Source of the DNA: Corallibacter vietnamensis
GTDB taxonomy: Bacteria > Bacteroidota > Bacteroidia > Flavobacteriales > Flavobacteriaceae
Direction: 5' to 3'
Assembly: GCF_039537875.1 (NCBI RefSeq)
Contig: NZ_BAABBI010000002.1
Location: 62,001 to 126,000 of the forward strand
Length of the DNA: 64,000 nt
Shown here: positions 15,747 through 24,209 of the stretch, one piece after another
How the letters are laid out: each line of letters begins with the position of its first letter
How positions within the stretch are numbered: position 1 is the first letter of the stretch
Made by a program: the position numbers and the translations under genes
Notes under the pieces: model-generated
Seen by the model: the letters and a program-made list of their open reading frames with translations, nothing else
The model's database searches: none
What the model was told of the DNA's origin: nothing

Positions 15747-15777
15747 AAAAAGCTCTCCAAATTGGAGAGCTTTTTTT
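15745..15777. terminator. Bidirectional terminator between rhodanese gene and ssrA
   Basis: A 16-bp perfect inverted repeat, AAAAAAAGCTCTCCAA and TTGGAGAGCTTTTTTT, with A runs on one side and T runs on the other. It serves the plus-strand rhodanese gene and the convergent minus-strand tmRNA gene. Confidence 0.88.
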
Positions 15778-15781
15778 ATTA

Positions 15782-16177
15782 TGGTGGAGTCGGAGAGAAT
15801 CGAACTCTCGTCCAAACAAGCCATTAAAGGGCTTTCTACACGCTTATTCTTTTCTTGTTTTTTCGATTATAAGCTGGTTAAAGACAACCTACGTATAACT
15901 TATCTTCTTAAATTTCAAAAGTAAATCGAAGCACTTTACAATCTATATTGACATTTACGATGCCTCAAAAAGGAACGCCGTCAATCAAGGCTTTCCGGAG
16001 ACATTTAGCTTGTACACCTTGTGTACCTAGGCAAATCTTACTATGATTCAGATTAAGCAGCTAAAGCGTAGTTATTCTCGCCGTTTAAAAGTTTGACCTA
16101 GCCTTTTACGCGTTTCAAAGTCATTACGCGACGTGCTTACCGTTTAATTGATCTCGCTGTCAAAACCAGTCGACCCC
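15782..16177 (-). ncRNA. ssrA: Transfer-messenger RNA (tmRNA)
   Basis: 396 nt, one-piece. The 5' end GGGGTCG pairs with CGACTCC near the 3' end, followed by ACCA (CCA encoded at 15782-15784), forming the Ala-tRNA-like acceptor stem. The T-arm is GAGTTCGATTCTC. The tag frame reads GGC GAG AAT AAC TAC GCT TTA GCT GCT TAA (16082 down to 16053), encoding GENNYALAA, and may begin one codon earlier. It rescues ribosomes stalled on broken mRNA and tags the product for proteolysis, working with SmpB. The boundaries are set by the acceptor stem. Confidence 0.95.
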
Positions 16178-16298
16178 AATTAGTTTTTTTCAAAGCATTT
16201 TTGAAAAAGGATAGCGAAGTTACTAAAAAAAAGTTGTGCAACAGTCTAAATCCACGTATTTTCGTGCAAAATCTATACCAAATATCTTGTTGTCAGGT

Positions 16299-16306
16299 TA
16301 GATTTG
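16299..16306 (+). promoter_or_regulatory. -7 box of the 403-aa dehydrogenase gene
   Basis: TAGATTTG matches TAnnTTTG and lies 28 bp upstream of the start codon at 16335. The -33 element is not clear. Confidence 0.45.
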
Positions 16307-16334
16307 TATCAATAAACACTTATAATTTCAACAT

Positions 16335-17546
16335 ATGAGTATCAAGTTTGCCATTATAAAGGAACGAAAAAATCCACCAGATAGACGTGTGGTTTTCTCT
16401 CCAGAAAAGTTAGCAGAAGCAAGAACACAATTTCCTGAAGCTGAATTTGTAGTAGAATCTAGTGACATTCGTATTTTTCCAGACGAAGCATATAGAAAAT
16501 TAGGTTTTACTGTAACTGATGATGTGTCAGATTGTGATGTCATGTTAGGTGTAAAAGAAGTGCCTATACCAAATTTAATTCCCGATAAAAAATATTTCTA
16601 TTTTTCTCATACCATAAAAAAGCAACCTTATAATAGAAAGCTTTTACAAGCAATGCTTGAGAAAAATATTGAAATGTTTGATCACGAAACTATAGTAAAA
16701 AAAAGCGGAGCAAGGTTAATAGGCTTTGGTCGTTATGCAGGGTTGGTAGGCGCCTATAATGGTTTTAGAGCATTAGGCTTAAGAGATGGTTTATTTACAT
16801 TGCCTAAAGTAGAAACGTTAGCCGATTTAGATGAGGTAAAAGCAGAGTTAGACAAAATCACGTTGCCTAGTAACTTAAAGGTTTTGCTTACAGGAACAGG
16901 GAAAGTGGCTTATGGTGCAAAAGAAATTTTAGATCATTTAAAAATAAAAGAAATAAGTGATGCTTTATACTTAACATCGTCATTTACAGAGCCTGTTTAT
17001 GTTATGGCAGATGTTATGGAGTATGCAAAGCGTAAAGATGGAAAAGTAGGAAATAAGCACGCTTTTTATAAAGACCCTACAGGTTATGAAAGTAATTTTA
17101 TGGCTTATGCAAAAGAAACAGACTTTTTTATTGCTGGTCATTTTTACGGAAATAATGCACCGTATCTGTTTACAAGAGATGACGCTAAAAAAGCCGACTT
17201 TAAAATCAATTTAGTGGCCGATGTGTCATGTGATATTGATGGTCCTGTAGCATCAACGATAAGACCTTCAACCATTGCAGATCCTTTTTATGGATACGAT
17301 CCAGAAACAGAGCAAGAAGTTGCCTTTGATGCAGAAAACGCTATTACAGTAATGGCAGTTGATAATTTACCATGTGAATTACCCAAAGATGCAAGTGAAG
17401 GTTTTGGAGATATGTTTTTAGAGCATGTTATACCAGCTTTTTTTAATAATGACGAAAGAGGTATTTTAAAACGAGCAAGAATAACACAAAAAGGTAAATT
17501 AACAGAACGATTTGCTTATCTGCAAGATTATGTAAACGGTAATTAA
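16335..17546 (+). CDS. AlaDH/saccharopine dehydrogenase-like NAD(P) oxidoreductase
   Basis: 403 aa. The N-terminal half is of the alanine dehydrogenase/PNT type: IKERKNPPDRRVVFSPEKLAE resembles the substrate-binding start of lysine-forming saccharopine dehydrogenases. The centre holds a Rossmann motif, VLLTGTGKVAYGAKE (about 185-199). The later DVSCDIDGPVASTIRPSTIADPFYGY is the conserved block near the active site of this superfamily. It is a soluble enzyme. Whether the substrate is saccharopine, alanine or another amino acid cannot be decided. An SDR gene follows after 21 bp. Confidence 0.8.
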   Translation: MSIKFAIIKERKNPPDRRVVFSPEKLAEARTQFPEAEFVVESSDIRIFPDEAYRKLGFTVTDDVSDCDVMLGVKEVPIPNLIPDKKYFYFSHTIKKQPYNRKLLQAMLEKNIEMFDHETIVKKSGARLIGFGRYAGLVGAYNGFRALGLRDGLFTLPKVETLADLDEVKAELDKITLPSNLKVLLTGTGKVAYGAKEILDHLKIKEISDALYLTSSFTEPVYVMADVMEYAKRKDGKVGNKHAFYKDPTGYESNFMAYAKETDFFIAGHFYGNNAPYLFTRDDAKKADFKINLVADVSCDIDGPVASTIRPSTIADPFYGYDPETEQEVAFDAENAITVMAVDNLPCELPKDASEGFGDMFLEHVIPAFFNNDERGILKRARITQKGKLTERFAYLQDYVNGN

Positions 17547-17567
17547 TACAATTTTTATAGAGTTAAA

Positions 17568-18350
17568 ATGAGTAAAATAGCTTTAATTACTGGAGGTGCA
17601 TCCGGATTAGGATACGAATTAGCACTGTTATTAGCCAAAGACACTTACAATCTAGTGTTGGTTGATATAAATTCTGATAATTTAAAACAAGCCAAACAAA
17701 CGATAGAAGCAACTTACTCTGTAGATGTGCAAATTCTACAAAAAGATTTGAGTGTGCAAAATGTAGCGGTTGATATTATGGATGCCGTAGGCCATGCAAA
17801 AATTGATGTTTTAATAAACAACGCTGGTTTTGGTTTGTTTGGAACCTTTCACTCAACTGATTGGGAGCGTGAAGCGCAAATGCTAAATCTTCATGTGATG
17901 ACAACAACGCATTTAACCAAGTTGGTTTTAAAGGATATGGTTGCATCAGGTTCTGGCAGAATTTTAAACTTATCATCATTAGCGGCATTTCAACCAGGGC
18001 CACTTATGTCATTATATTATGCTACCAAAGGTTATATTTTATCCTTTTCAGAGGCAATTGCTAACGAGCTAAAAGATACAGGAGTTACGGTTACTGCTTT
18101 GTGTCCTGGGCCAACAAAAACATCTTTTCAAGAAGTTGTTTCTAGTGACTCATCAGAAAACAAAATTAAATTTAACATGGCTGATGCAAAATCAGTTGCA
18201 TTGTATGGTTATCAAGCCATGATGAAAGGAAAAACGTATGCTATTCCTGGGAAGTTTAATAAGTTTTTAGCAACGCTACCACGTATTATTCCAAGGAATA
18301 TGGCAACGAATATTGTTAGAAATATCCAAGAAAAAAATAGAAAAGAGTAA
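17568..18350 (+). CDS. Short-chain dehydrogenase/reductase
   Basis: 260 aa classical SDR. The cofactor motif is TGGASGLGYE (8-17), followed by the structural LINNAGFG (82-89). The catalytic Ser is in LNLSSLAA and the YxxxK pair is Y150/K154 in SLYYATKGY. After the active site comes CPGPTKTSF. It resembles the DltE/YqjQ type of SDR that acts on lipids or small carbonyls. The substrate is unknown. The basic C-terminus (IVRNIQEKNRKE) is common in this subgroup. It is probably co-transcribed with the upstream dehydrogenase. Confidence 0.9.
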   Translation: MSKIALITGGASGLGYELALLLAKDTYNLVLVDINSDNLKQAKQTIEATYSVDVQILQKDLSVQNVAVDIMDAVGHAKIDVLINNAGFGLFGTFHSTDWEREAQMLNLHVMTTTHLTKLVLKDMVASGSGRILNLSSLAAFQPGPLMSLYYATKGYILSFSEAIANELKDTGVTVTALCPGPTKTSFQEVVSSDSSENKIKFNMADAKSVALYGYQAMMKGKTYAIPGKFNKFLATLPRIIPRNMATNIVRNIQEKNRKE

Positions 18351-18615
18351 CCTGTAATAATTTAGGTTGTTATTTTTAAAGTCTTAAAACACTTGTGTTT
18401 TGTAACCATAAGGTAAAACCAAAATATTAGTTCTATCGTTGTCTTAAAGCTATTTTAGCATAAGTTTGTATTCTGTAAATTATTTTAAAGGAAATTTTTT
18501 AGCATTTATATTAACTTCAAAAAGTTTTAAGGTGAATTGTTAATTCTTTTCGTGTTGTTTCTATGTGCTTTTTGTGTATATAGGCAACCTAATTTTATTG
18601 CTTTTTAGGGGTTTA

Positions 18616-19479
18616 TTAAATTCTAAAAATAGACCCAAAGCTAATAATGCTTTGGCCAAACCAGAAATGTTGAGACGCTCTATCAGCAGAATTATTGGTA
18701 GTTCTAATGTCTGACATATTAATAAAACCACCTTTTAAATCACCTTGAATGAAAAAATGTTTAAAGAATGTAAGGTTTAAACCTGCGGTAGCAGATATGC
18801 CGTAACCAGAAACATGAAACTCATCATATCTTGGTTTTAATAAAAGTGTCGTGTTGGTTTTTGGGTATAAAACACCAGCACCAGCACCACCAGTAATATT
18901 AATTTGGAAAACATCTGTGTTTGTAATTTTTAAAAGATGAGAAATATCATCGCGTCTTCCAAATTCTGCAAAAACATAATTTAATCCGTTTGTGTGCTCA
19001 AACATTAAAAAATCCCAAGTGGCTTGTTTAGGCTGATTTTGATAAAGTCCATTATGGTATGCTCCAGGATTACTAGGGTTTAATGAAATATAGCCATCAA
19101 CATTTACAAATTGATTTTGAGTCATGACATATTTCATATGATCGACTCCAACAGCAACATAATACTTATCATTAATAAAGTAACCTATTTTTAAATTGGT
19201 TTGAGGAATTGTAAGTCTTGTTGGGTTTATGTAATCTATGTGCCATCCTTTAGGTTTATCTTCAGCTTTTACATCTCTTAAAGTGAAATTATAATTATCT
19301 CCAGTAAAGGTAATGTCAGATTTAGAATATGTGTCTCTATTTCCGCCCCAACTAACAAAGAATTTACCTTTGTTAGATTGTGAGTATTTTGGTGCTGTTA
19401 TGTTGTCTTGGGCAGTTGACTTTTGTGAAGTAAGCAATAGAATTCCTATTACTAACAACGTAGTTTTTAGTGTTTTCAA
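18616..19479 (-). CDS. Predicted outer-membrane beta-barrel protein, 287 aa
   Basis: A signal peptide of about 23 residues ends in STAQ. The mature protein alternates hydrophobic and polar residues in about ten short segments, contains many Tyr, Asn and Gly residues, and ends in aromatic/hydrophobic residues (SFGSIFRI). This suggests a barrel of 8-12 strands. FYINPTRLTIPQTNLKIGYF-like segments are strand-like. No specific family is recognised. It lies 17 bp downstream of kdsA on the same strand, so it is likely co-transcribed with it, which would fit an outer-membrane role. Confidence 0.65.
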   Translation of the reverse strand: MKTLKTTLLVIGILLLTSQKSTAQDNITAPKYSQSNKGKFFVSWGGNRDTYSKSDITFTGDNYNFTLRDVKAEDKPKGWHIDYINPTRLTIPQTNLKIGYFINDKYYVAVGVDHMKYVMTQNQFVNVDGYISLNPSNPGAYHNGLYQNQPKQATWDFLMFEHTNGLNYVFAEFGRRDDISHLLKITNTDVFQINITGGAGAGVLYPKTNTTLLLKPRYDEFHVSGYGISATAGLNLTFFKHFFIQGDLKGGFINMSDIRTTNNSADRASQHFWFGQSIISFGSIFRI

Positions 19480-19496
19480 TGAATTGTGTAATTAGC

Positions 19497-20315
19497 TTAA
19501 AAAGCATTTATGGTTTTGCGTATAGTAACCAGATTAGTTAGTAATTTTTCAAGATTATCAAGGTGTAGCATATTAGCGCCATCACTTTTTGCATTAGCAG
19601 GATCAAAATGTGTTTCAATAAATAAGCCATCAACATTATTTACAACACCTGCACGCGCTATGGTTTCTATCATGTCAGGTCTTCCTCCTGTTACTCCAAT
19701 TGTTTGGTTAGGCTGCTGAAGTGAGTGTGTAACGTCAAGAACAACAGGTGCATAGTTTCTCATAGTAGGAATGCCTCTAAAATCTACAATCATATCTTGA
19801 TACCCAAACATGGTACCTCTGTCTGTAATCCAAGCTTTATCGCTGCCAGAATCTTTTACCTTTTGTACAGCATGTTTCATAGCTTCAGGACTCATAAATT
19901 GTCCTTTTTTTAAGTTTACAACTTTGCCTGTTTTGGCTGCAGCTACAACCAAATCTGTTTGTCTAACTAAAAAAGCAGGTATTTGTAATACATCAACATA
20001 CTCGGCAGCTTTTTGAGCGTCAGAAACTTCGTGAATGTCTGTTACTGTTGGTATGTCAAATGTGTTTGATACTTTTTGAAGTATTTTTAAAGCTTTTTCA
20101 TCTCCAATTCCTGTAAAACTGTCAATTCTACTTCTGTTGGCTTTTTTAAAGCTTCCTTTAAAAACATAAGGAATTTGTAGCTTATCTGTTATAGAAACTA
20201 CTTTTTCAGCAATACGTAATGCCATATCTTCGCCTTCAATGGCACATGGGCCACATAAAAGGAAAAAATTGTTAACTTCAGTATGCTTTATTTTAGGTAT
20301 ATCTTGAAGTTTCAT
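19497..20315 (-). CDS. kdsA: 3-deoxy-8-phosphooctulonate synthase (KDO-8-P synthase)
   Basis: 272 aa, close to the family length of about 280. It condenses phosphoenolpyruvate with arabinose-5-phosphate, making the KDO precursor for lipopolysaccharide. Recognisable stretches are FFLLCGPCAIEGE, FKGSFKKANRSRIDSFTGIG, ILQIPAFLVRQTDL, VNLKKGQFMSP and DVTHSLQQPN. The Cys in LCGPCA and the Asn in KKANRS fall where the metal-dependent and metal-independent forms differ; I do not assign the type. A TATCTTTG box lies 28 bp upstream. Confidence 0.95.
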   Translation of the reverse strand: MKLQDIPKIKHTEVNNFFLLCGPCAIEGEDMALRIAEKVVSITDKLQIPYVFKGSFKKANRSRIDSFTGIGDEKALKILQKVSNTFDIPTVTDIHEVSDAQKAAEYVDVLQIPAFLVRQTDLVVAAAKTGKVVNLKKGQFMSPEAMKHAVQKVKDSGSDKAWITDRGTMFGYQDMIVDFRGIPTMRNYAPVVLDVTHSLQQPNQTIGVTGGRPDMIETIARAGVVNNVDGLFIETHFDPANAKSDGANMLHLDNLEKLLTNLVTIRKTINAF

Positions 20316-20342
20316 TTAGTTATGATTTCATATTTCAAGATG

Positions 20343-20350
20343 CAAAGATA
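20343..20350 (-). promoter_or_regulatory. -7 box of kdsA
   Basis: On the minus strand TATCTTTG matches TAnnTTTG. It lies 27 bp before the kdsA start codon. The -33 region is A/T-rich without a clear TTTG. Confidence 0.5.
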
Positions 20351-20355
20351 CGTAT

Positions 20356-20715
20356 TTAAAAGGTTTTTTTTATGCTATTTCTTATCATCCATAAAGCCAT
20401 TGCAAAATTTGTGAAAACAAATAATCCGCTATACATTATAAACTTTTCAATAGAACATGAAAAATTGATAATGTTTAAGACTTCTGATAAGTAAGCAAGT
20501 ATTAAATATGATGATAAACACACAAAAATAATACCTAAAGAAAAGTTCAATTTTTTACTAGGTTTTATAAGTTGCCAAATAAACGGAATACCGAATAATA
20601 AGATTGGGTAAGCGGTAATTCCTTCGCTTCTATTTACTCTAGTAAACCAATACGCTATAATCGCTATAAAATATAGGTAGGGTATAAATTTTGAATATTT
20701 GTTAATCAATTTCAT
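20356..20715 (-). CDS. Small integral membrane protein, 119 aa
   Basis: The frame starting at ATG 20715 encodes MKLINKYSKFIPYLYF. A GTG 48 bp upstream would add 16 residues that do not look like a membrane-protein start. Four hydrophobic segments are visible: about 10-24, 33-50, 56-76 and 88-110. No family is recognised. The gene lies between kdsA and typA, on the opposite strand from typA, and has no obvious partner. The C-terminal MIRNSIKKTF is basic and so is probably cytoplasmic. Confidence 0.55.
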   Translation of the reverse strand: MKLINKYSKFIPYLYFIAIIAYWFTRVNRSEGITAYPILLFGIPFIWQLIKPSKKLNFSLGIIFVCLSSYLILAYLSEVLNIINFSCSIEKFIMYSGLFVFTNFAMALWMIRNSIKKTF

Positions 20716-20900
20716 CTGTAAAGGGTTTGTAGGGTTCAGATGTAAATCGCCTGTGACAAGCACAAGTTGGTTAAAAAGGCTATTTACTATTAATCATTTT
20801 GTTTAACGAAATATACAGATGAAAATTGTGTTTTTTATCGACTATAACATTTAATTAACTAAATATGAAAATATAAAAGTAATTATATCAAAATATAGCG

Positions 20901-20908
20901 TACCTTTG
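20901..20908 (+). promoter_or_regulatory. -7 box of typA
   Basis: TACCTTTG, a perfect TAnnTTTG, lies 25 bp before the typA start. No clear -33 TTTG is present 19-20 bp upstream. Confidence 0.55.
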
Positions 20909-20933
20909 CACGCTTAAAATAAGGCACAGTATT

Positions 20934-22733
20934 ATGGCTCAAATAAAAAACATTGCAATTATTGCTCACGTAGACCACGGTAAAACAACCTTGGTTGATA
21001 AAATTATGTACCATTGTCAGTTATTTCGTGAAAACGAGAATACTGGTGATTTGATTTTAGATAACAACGATTTAGAACGTGAACGTGGTATCACAATTAC
21101 GTCTAAAAATGTTTCTGTAATTTATAAGGACACAAAAATCAATATTATTGATACGCCTGGTCACGCCGATTTTGGTGGTGAAGTAGAGCGTGTGTTAAAC
21201 ATGGCAGATGGTGTACTTTTATTAGTTGATGCTTTTGAAGGACCAATGCCTCAAACGCGTTTTGTACTTCAAAAAGCGATTGATTTAGGTTTAAAACCTT
21301 GTGTCGTTGTAAATAAAGTAGATAAAGAAAACTGTACTCCAGAAGAGGTTCATGAAAAAGTATTTGACTTAATGTTTGAACTTGGAGCAGAAGAGTGGCA
21401 ATTAGATTTTCCAACCGTTTATGGTTCAGCAAAAAACAACTGGATGAGTGATGATTGGAAAAAGCCGTCAGAAAATATTGAGCCATTATTAGATATGGTT
21501 ATAGAGCACATTCCTGCACCAAAAATTCCTGAAGGAAATACACAAATGCTTATTACGTCATTAGATTTTTCATCTTTCACAGGTAGAATTGCTATTGGTC
21601 GTTTAACACGAGGTCAGTTAAAAGTAAATCAAAATATTTCTTTAGTAAAACGAGATGGTTCTGTAGTTAAGTCTAAAATAAAAGAACTTCATGTTTTTGA
21701 AGGTTTAGGACGATTAAAGGTTGACGAAGTTCAAGCAGGAGATATTTGTGCTATAGTAGGTTTAGAAGGTTTTGAAATTGGAGATACAGTTGCAGATTGG
21801 GAAAATCCTGAAGGCTTAAAAACAATTGCTATTGATGAGCCAACAATGAGTATGTTATTTACTATTAACGATTCTCCTTTCTTTGGTAAAGATGGTAAAT
21901 TTGTAACGTCTAGACATATTAAAGAACGTTTAACAAAAGAGCTTGAAAAGAATTTAGCACTTCGTGTTGAAGAAACTAACAGTGCTGATAAGTTTATGGT
22001 TTTTGGACGTGGTGTATTACACTTATCTGTTTTAATAGAAACAATGCGTCGTGAAGGTTATGAATTACAAATAGGACAGCCACAAGTTATCATCAAAGAA
22101 ATTGATGGTGTAAAATGTGAACCAGTTGAAGAAATGACTATAGATTTACCAGAAGAAGTTTCAGGAAAAGCTATAGAAATGGTAACTATGCGAAAAGGAG
22201 AAATGTTAAGCATGGAAGCTAAAGGAGAACGTATGGTTTGCGAATTTATAGTGCCATCTAGAGGTATTATCGGATTACGTAATCAGTTACTAACTGCTAC
22301 GGCTGGAGAAGCTATTATGGCACACCGTTTTAAAGAATACCAACCATTAAAAGGAGGTATTCCAGAACGTCAAAATGGGTCGTTAGTATCAATGGAGAAA
22401 GGGCAAGCAATTCCTTATTCAATTGATAAGCTACAAGAGCGTGGAAAGTTTTTTATAGACCCAGGAGAAGATATTTATGAAGGTCAAGTTATTGGTGAGA
22501 ATTCTCGTGGAGACGATATGGTTGTAAATGTTACAAAAACCAAAAAGTTAAGTAACGTACGTAGTGCTGGTGCTGATGATAAAGCAAAAATTGTTCCTGC
22601 AATTAAGTTTTCATTAGAAGAGGCTTTAGAATATATTCAAAAAGATGAATATGTAGAGGTAACGCCAAATCACTTAAGAATACGTAAAATTCTTTTAACA
22701 GAAGTAGAACGAAAAAGAAATAAGTCTATCTAG
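20934..22733 (+). CDS. typA: Translational GTPase TypA/BipA
   Basis: 599 aa, full length. The G domain has AHVDHGKTTL (11-20), the RGITITSKN switch, DTPGHADFGGE and NKVD. Later come the EF-G-like domains with FMVFGRGVLHLSVLIETMRREG and the BipA-specific C-terminal region (SRGDDMVVNVTKTKKLSNVRSAG). The protein binds the ribosome and helps 50S assembly and growth under cold or stress. It is cytoplasmic and monocistronic, with its own promoter and terminator. Confidence 0.96.
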   Translation: MAQIKNIAIIAHVDHGKTTLVDKIMYHCQLFRENENTGDLILDNNDLERERGITITSKNVSVIYKDTKINIIDTPGHADFGGEVERVLNMADGVLLLVDAFEGPMPQTRFVLQKAIDLGLKPCVVVNKVDKENCTPEEVHEKVFDLMFELGAEEWQLDFPTVYGSAKNNWMSDDWKKPSENIEPLLDMVIEHIPAPKIPEGNTQMLITSLDFSSFTGRIAIGRLTRGQLKVNQNISLVKRDGSVVKSKIKELHVFEGLGRLKVDEVQAGDICAIVGLEGFEIGDTVADWENPEGLKTIAIDEPTMSMLFTINDSPFFGKDGKFVTSRHIKERLTKELEKNLALRVEETNSADKFMVFGRGVLHLSVLIETMRREGYELQIGQPQVIIKEIDGVKCEPVEEMTIDLPEEVSGKAIEMVTMRKGEMLSMEAKGERMVCEFIVPSRGIIGLRNQLLTATAGEAIMAHRFKEYQPLKGGIPERQNGSLVSMEKGQAIPYSIDKLQERGKFFIDPGEDIYEGQVIGENSRGDDMVVNVTKTKKLSNVRSAGADDKAKIVPAIKFSLEEALEYIQKDEYVEVTPNHLRIRKILLTEVERKRNKSI

Positions 22734-22760
22734 TTCTCTTAAATATAGAAAAACAATAAA

Positions 22761-22794
22761 AAAGGAACTCTAAATTTCAGAGTTCCTTTTTTTT
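22761..22794 (+). terminator. typA intrinsic terminator
   Basis: AAAGGAACTCT (22761-22771) pairs perfectly with AGAGTTCCTTT (22779-22789) around loop AAATTTC, followed by T to 22794. The T run touches the ATG at 22795. Confidence 0.9.
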
Positions 22795-23043
22795 ATGAAC
22801 AAACACTACATAATGATGATTTTTAATATAGCATTTACAGAATGGGTTGGTTATGCAGCCATGGCTGTTTTACTACTATCATTTATGATGAAAAACGTAG
22901 TTAAACTTCGAATTATAAATACAATAGGTTGTGTACTTTTTGTGACTTATGGGTTTATGTTACAAACGTCATGGCCTATAATAATTTCAAACGGAGCCAT
23001 TGTTTTTATAAACCTATATTATTTGTTAATAAAGAAAAATTAA
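22795..23043 (+). CDS. YgjV-like small membrane protein
   Basis: Up to 82 aa with three hydrophobic segments (about residues 15-32, 40-55 and 60-78). The sequence FTEWVGYAAMAVLLLSFMMKN...RIINTIGCVLFVTYG resembles the YgjV family of inner-membrane proteins of unknown role. The first ATG directly follows the T run of the typA terminator, so the true start is more likely ATG 22813 or 22816, giving 75-76 aa. How it is transcribed is unclear: either readthrough from typA or an unseen promoter. Confidence 0.65.
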   Translation: MNKHYIMMIFNIAFTEWVGYAAMAVLLLSFMMKNVVKLRIINTIGCVLFVTYGFMLQTSWPIIISNGAIVFINLYYLLIKKN

Positions 23044-24209
23044 GGTTGGGTTTGTTTTGAGTTTTTAAGCCCTAGAATACTAAAAAACAAACTGAAAAAG
23101 ATAATTTGCATGCCCAGTAATCCTGTAAATACTGCAGGTATAATAACTCGAAGGGTTTTAGAAGGGTTTAAGTTTCCATATTCAAAATTCTTCCAGATAG
23201 AAATGCCGTAAAAACTTAAGCCAATTCCAGCAGCTAGTAGTAAAAACCCAATAATTAATCCAGACTCTAAATTTAGATATTTAAAGAGTTTTTCATACCT
23301 ATTGCTTTTAGGTAATAATTGGTTTTCTACAGCATAAACTTTTGTTAGTGCATAAAAAACAAAAAATTGGAAACCAACAAGCACCATGCTAGATGTGTAT
23401 AGCAATGTATGTATATCAAAAACAATTTTTTCAATAATAATAGATTGCGAAATCAATACTCCAGAAGCTAAAATTCCAGTAATCATGAGTAGAATACCAG
23501 GTATTAAAAACAACCACATAGGACTGTATAATAATAAAAAACGCAGATGTCTCCATCCGTCACGCCAAGTATTTAAATGAGGAGGACGTGACCTACCATC
23601 TTTATGTAATATTGTAGGAACTTCAGTAATTGATAGGTTGTTAAGTTTTGATTTAACAATCATTTCAGAAGCAAATTCCATTCCAGTGGTTTTTAAATTC
23701 ATTTTGTAGTAAGCTTCTTTTGAAAAACCACGTAAGCCACAATGAAAATCACCAATTTTAATGTTAAAAAATAGGCGACCTAAAAAGGAAAGCACAGGAT
23801 TACCCAAATATTTGTGTAAAAAAGGCATAGCGTCTTTTTTTATACCTCCTTTAAATCTATTTCCCATGACTAAATCATGTCCTTTTCTTAAATTAATTAA
23901 AAAGGGTTTTAGAGATTCAAAATCATAGCTGTCATCAGCATCTCCCATTATTATGTAAGTGCCCAACGCGTAATTAATACCGCTTCGTAATGCGTTTCCA
24001 TAGCCTTTTTTTTCAACATGAATAACTTTAGCGCCTAGTGTTTTTGCTATGTTTTGAGAGCCATCAGTACTACCGTTATCAGCAATGATAACTTCACCAC
24101 TTACTTGATTTTCTAAAAGGAACTTTTGAGCCTTTTTAATGCAAGTAGCTAATGTTTCTGCTTCGTTTAAGCAAGGCATAACAATAGATAATTCAATTGT
24201 TTTTGACAT
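23040..24209 (-). CDS. GT2 glycosyltransferase with C-terminal membrane domain
   Basis: 389 aa from ATG 24209; a GTG one codon earlier is possible. The catalytic domain is DPM1/DPG-synthase-like GT-A: SIVMPCLNEAETL near the start, EVIIADNGSTDGS, and the metal motif MGDADDSYD. After about residue 215 come four hydrophobic segments. Such enzymes move a sugar from a nucleotide donor to undecaprenyl or polyprenyl phosphate at the inner membrane, feeding GT-C enzymes. The next gene upstream (GT-C-like) overlaps it by 17 bp, which supports donor/acceptor pairing. Confidence 0.87.
   Translation of the reverse strand: MSKTIELSIVMPCLNEAETLATCIKKAQKFLLENQVSGEVIIADNGSTDGSQNIAKTLGAKVIHVEKKGYGNALRSGINYALGTYIIMGDADDSYDFESLKPFLINLRKGHDLVMGNRFKGGIKKDAMPFLHKYLGNPVLSFLGRLFFNIKIGDFHCGLRGFSKEAYYKMNLKTTGMEFASEMIVKSKLNNLSITEVPTILHKDGRSRPPHLNTWRDGWRHLRFLLLYSPMWLFLIPGILLMITGILASGVLISQSIIIEKIVFDIHTLLYTSSMVLVGFQFFVFYALTKVYAVENQLLPKSNRYEKLFKYLNLESGLIIGFLLLAAGIGLSFYGISIWKNFEYGNLNPSKTLRVIIPAVFTGLLGMQIIFFSLFFSILGLKNSKQTQP

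Noticed and set aside
15739..15924. A 61-codon plus-strand frame overlapping the rhodanese stop and tmRNA
   Set aside because: It is the antisense of the tmRNA 3' end and terminator, a known false protein pattern (VESERIELSSKQ); no codon evidence of its own.
18386..18401. AAAACAC/GTGTTTT hairpin after the SDR gene
   Set aside because: Only 7 bp with a 2-nt loop and no T run; not convincing as a terminator.
20715..20763. GTG-initiated extension of the 119-aa membrane protein
   Set aside because: The added 16 residues are polar and precede a natural ATG membrane-protein start.
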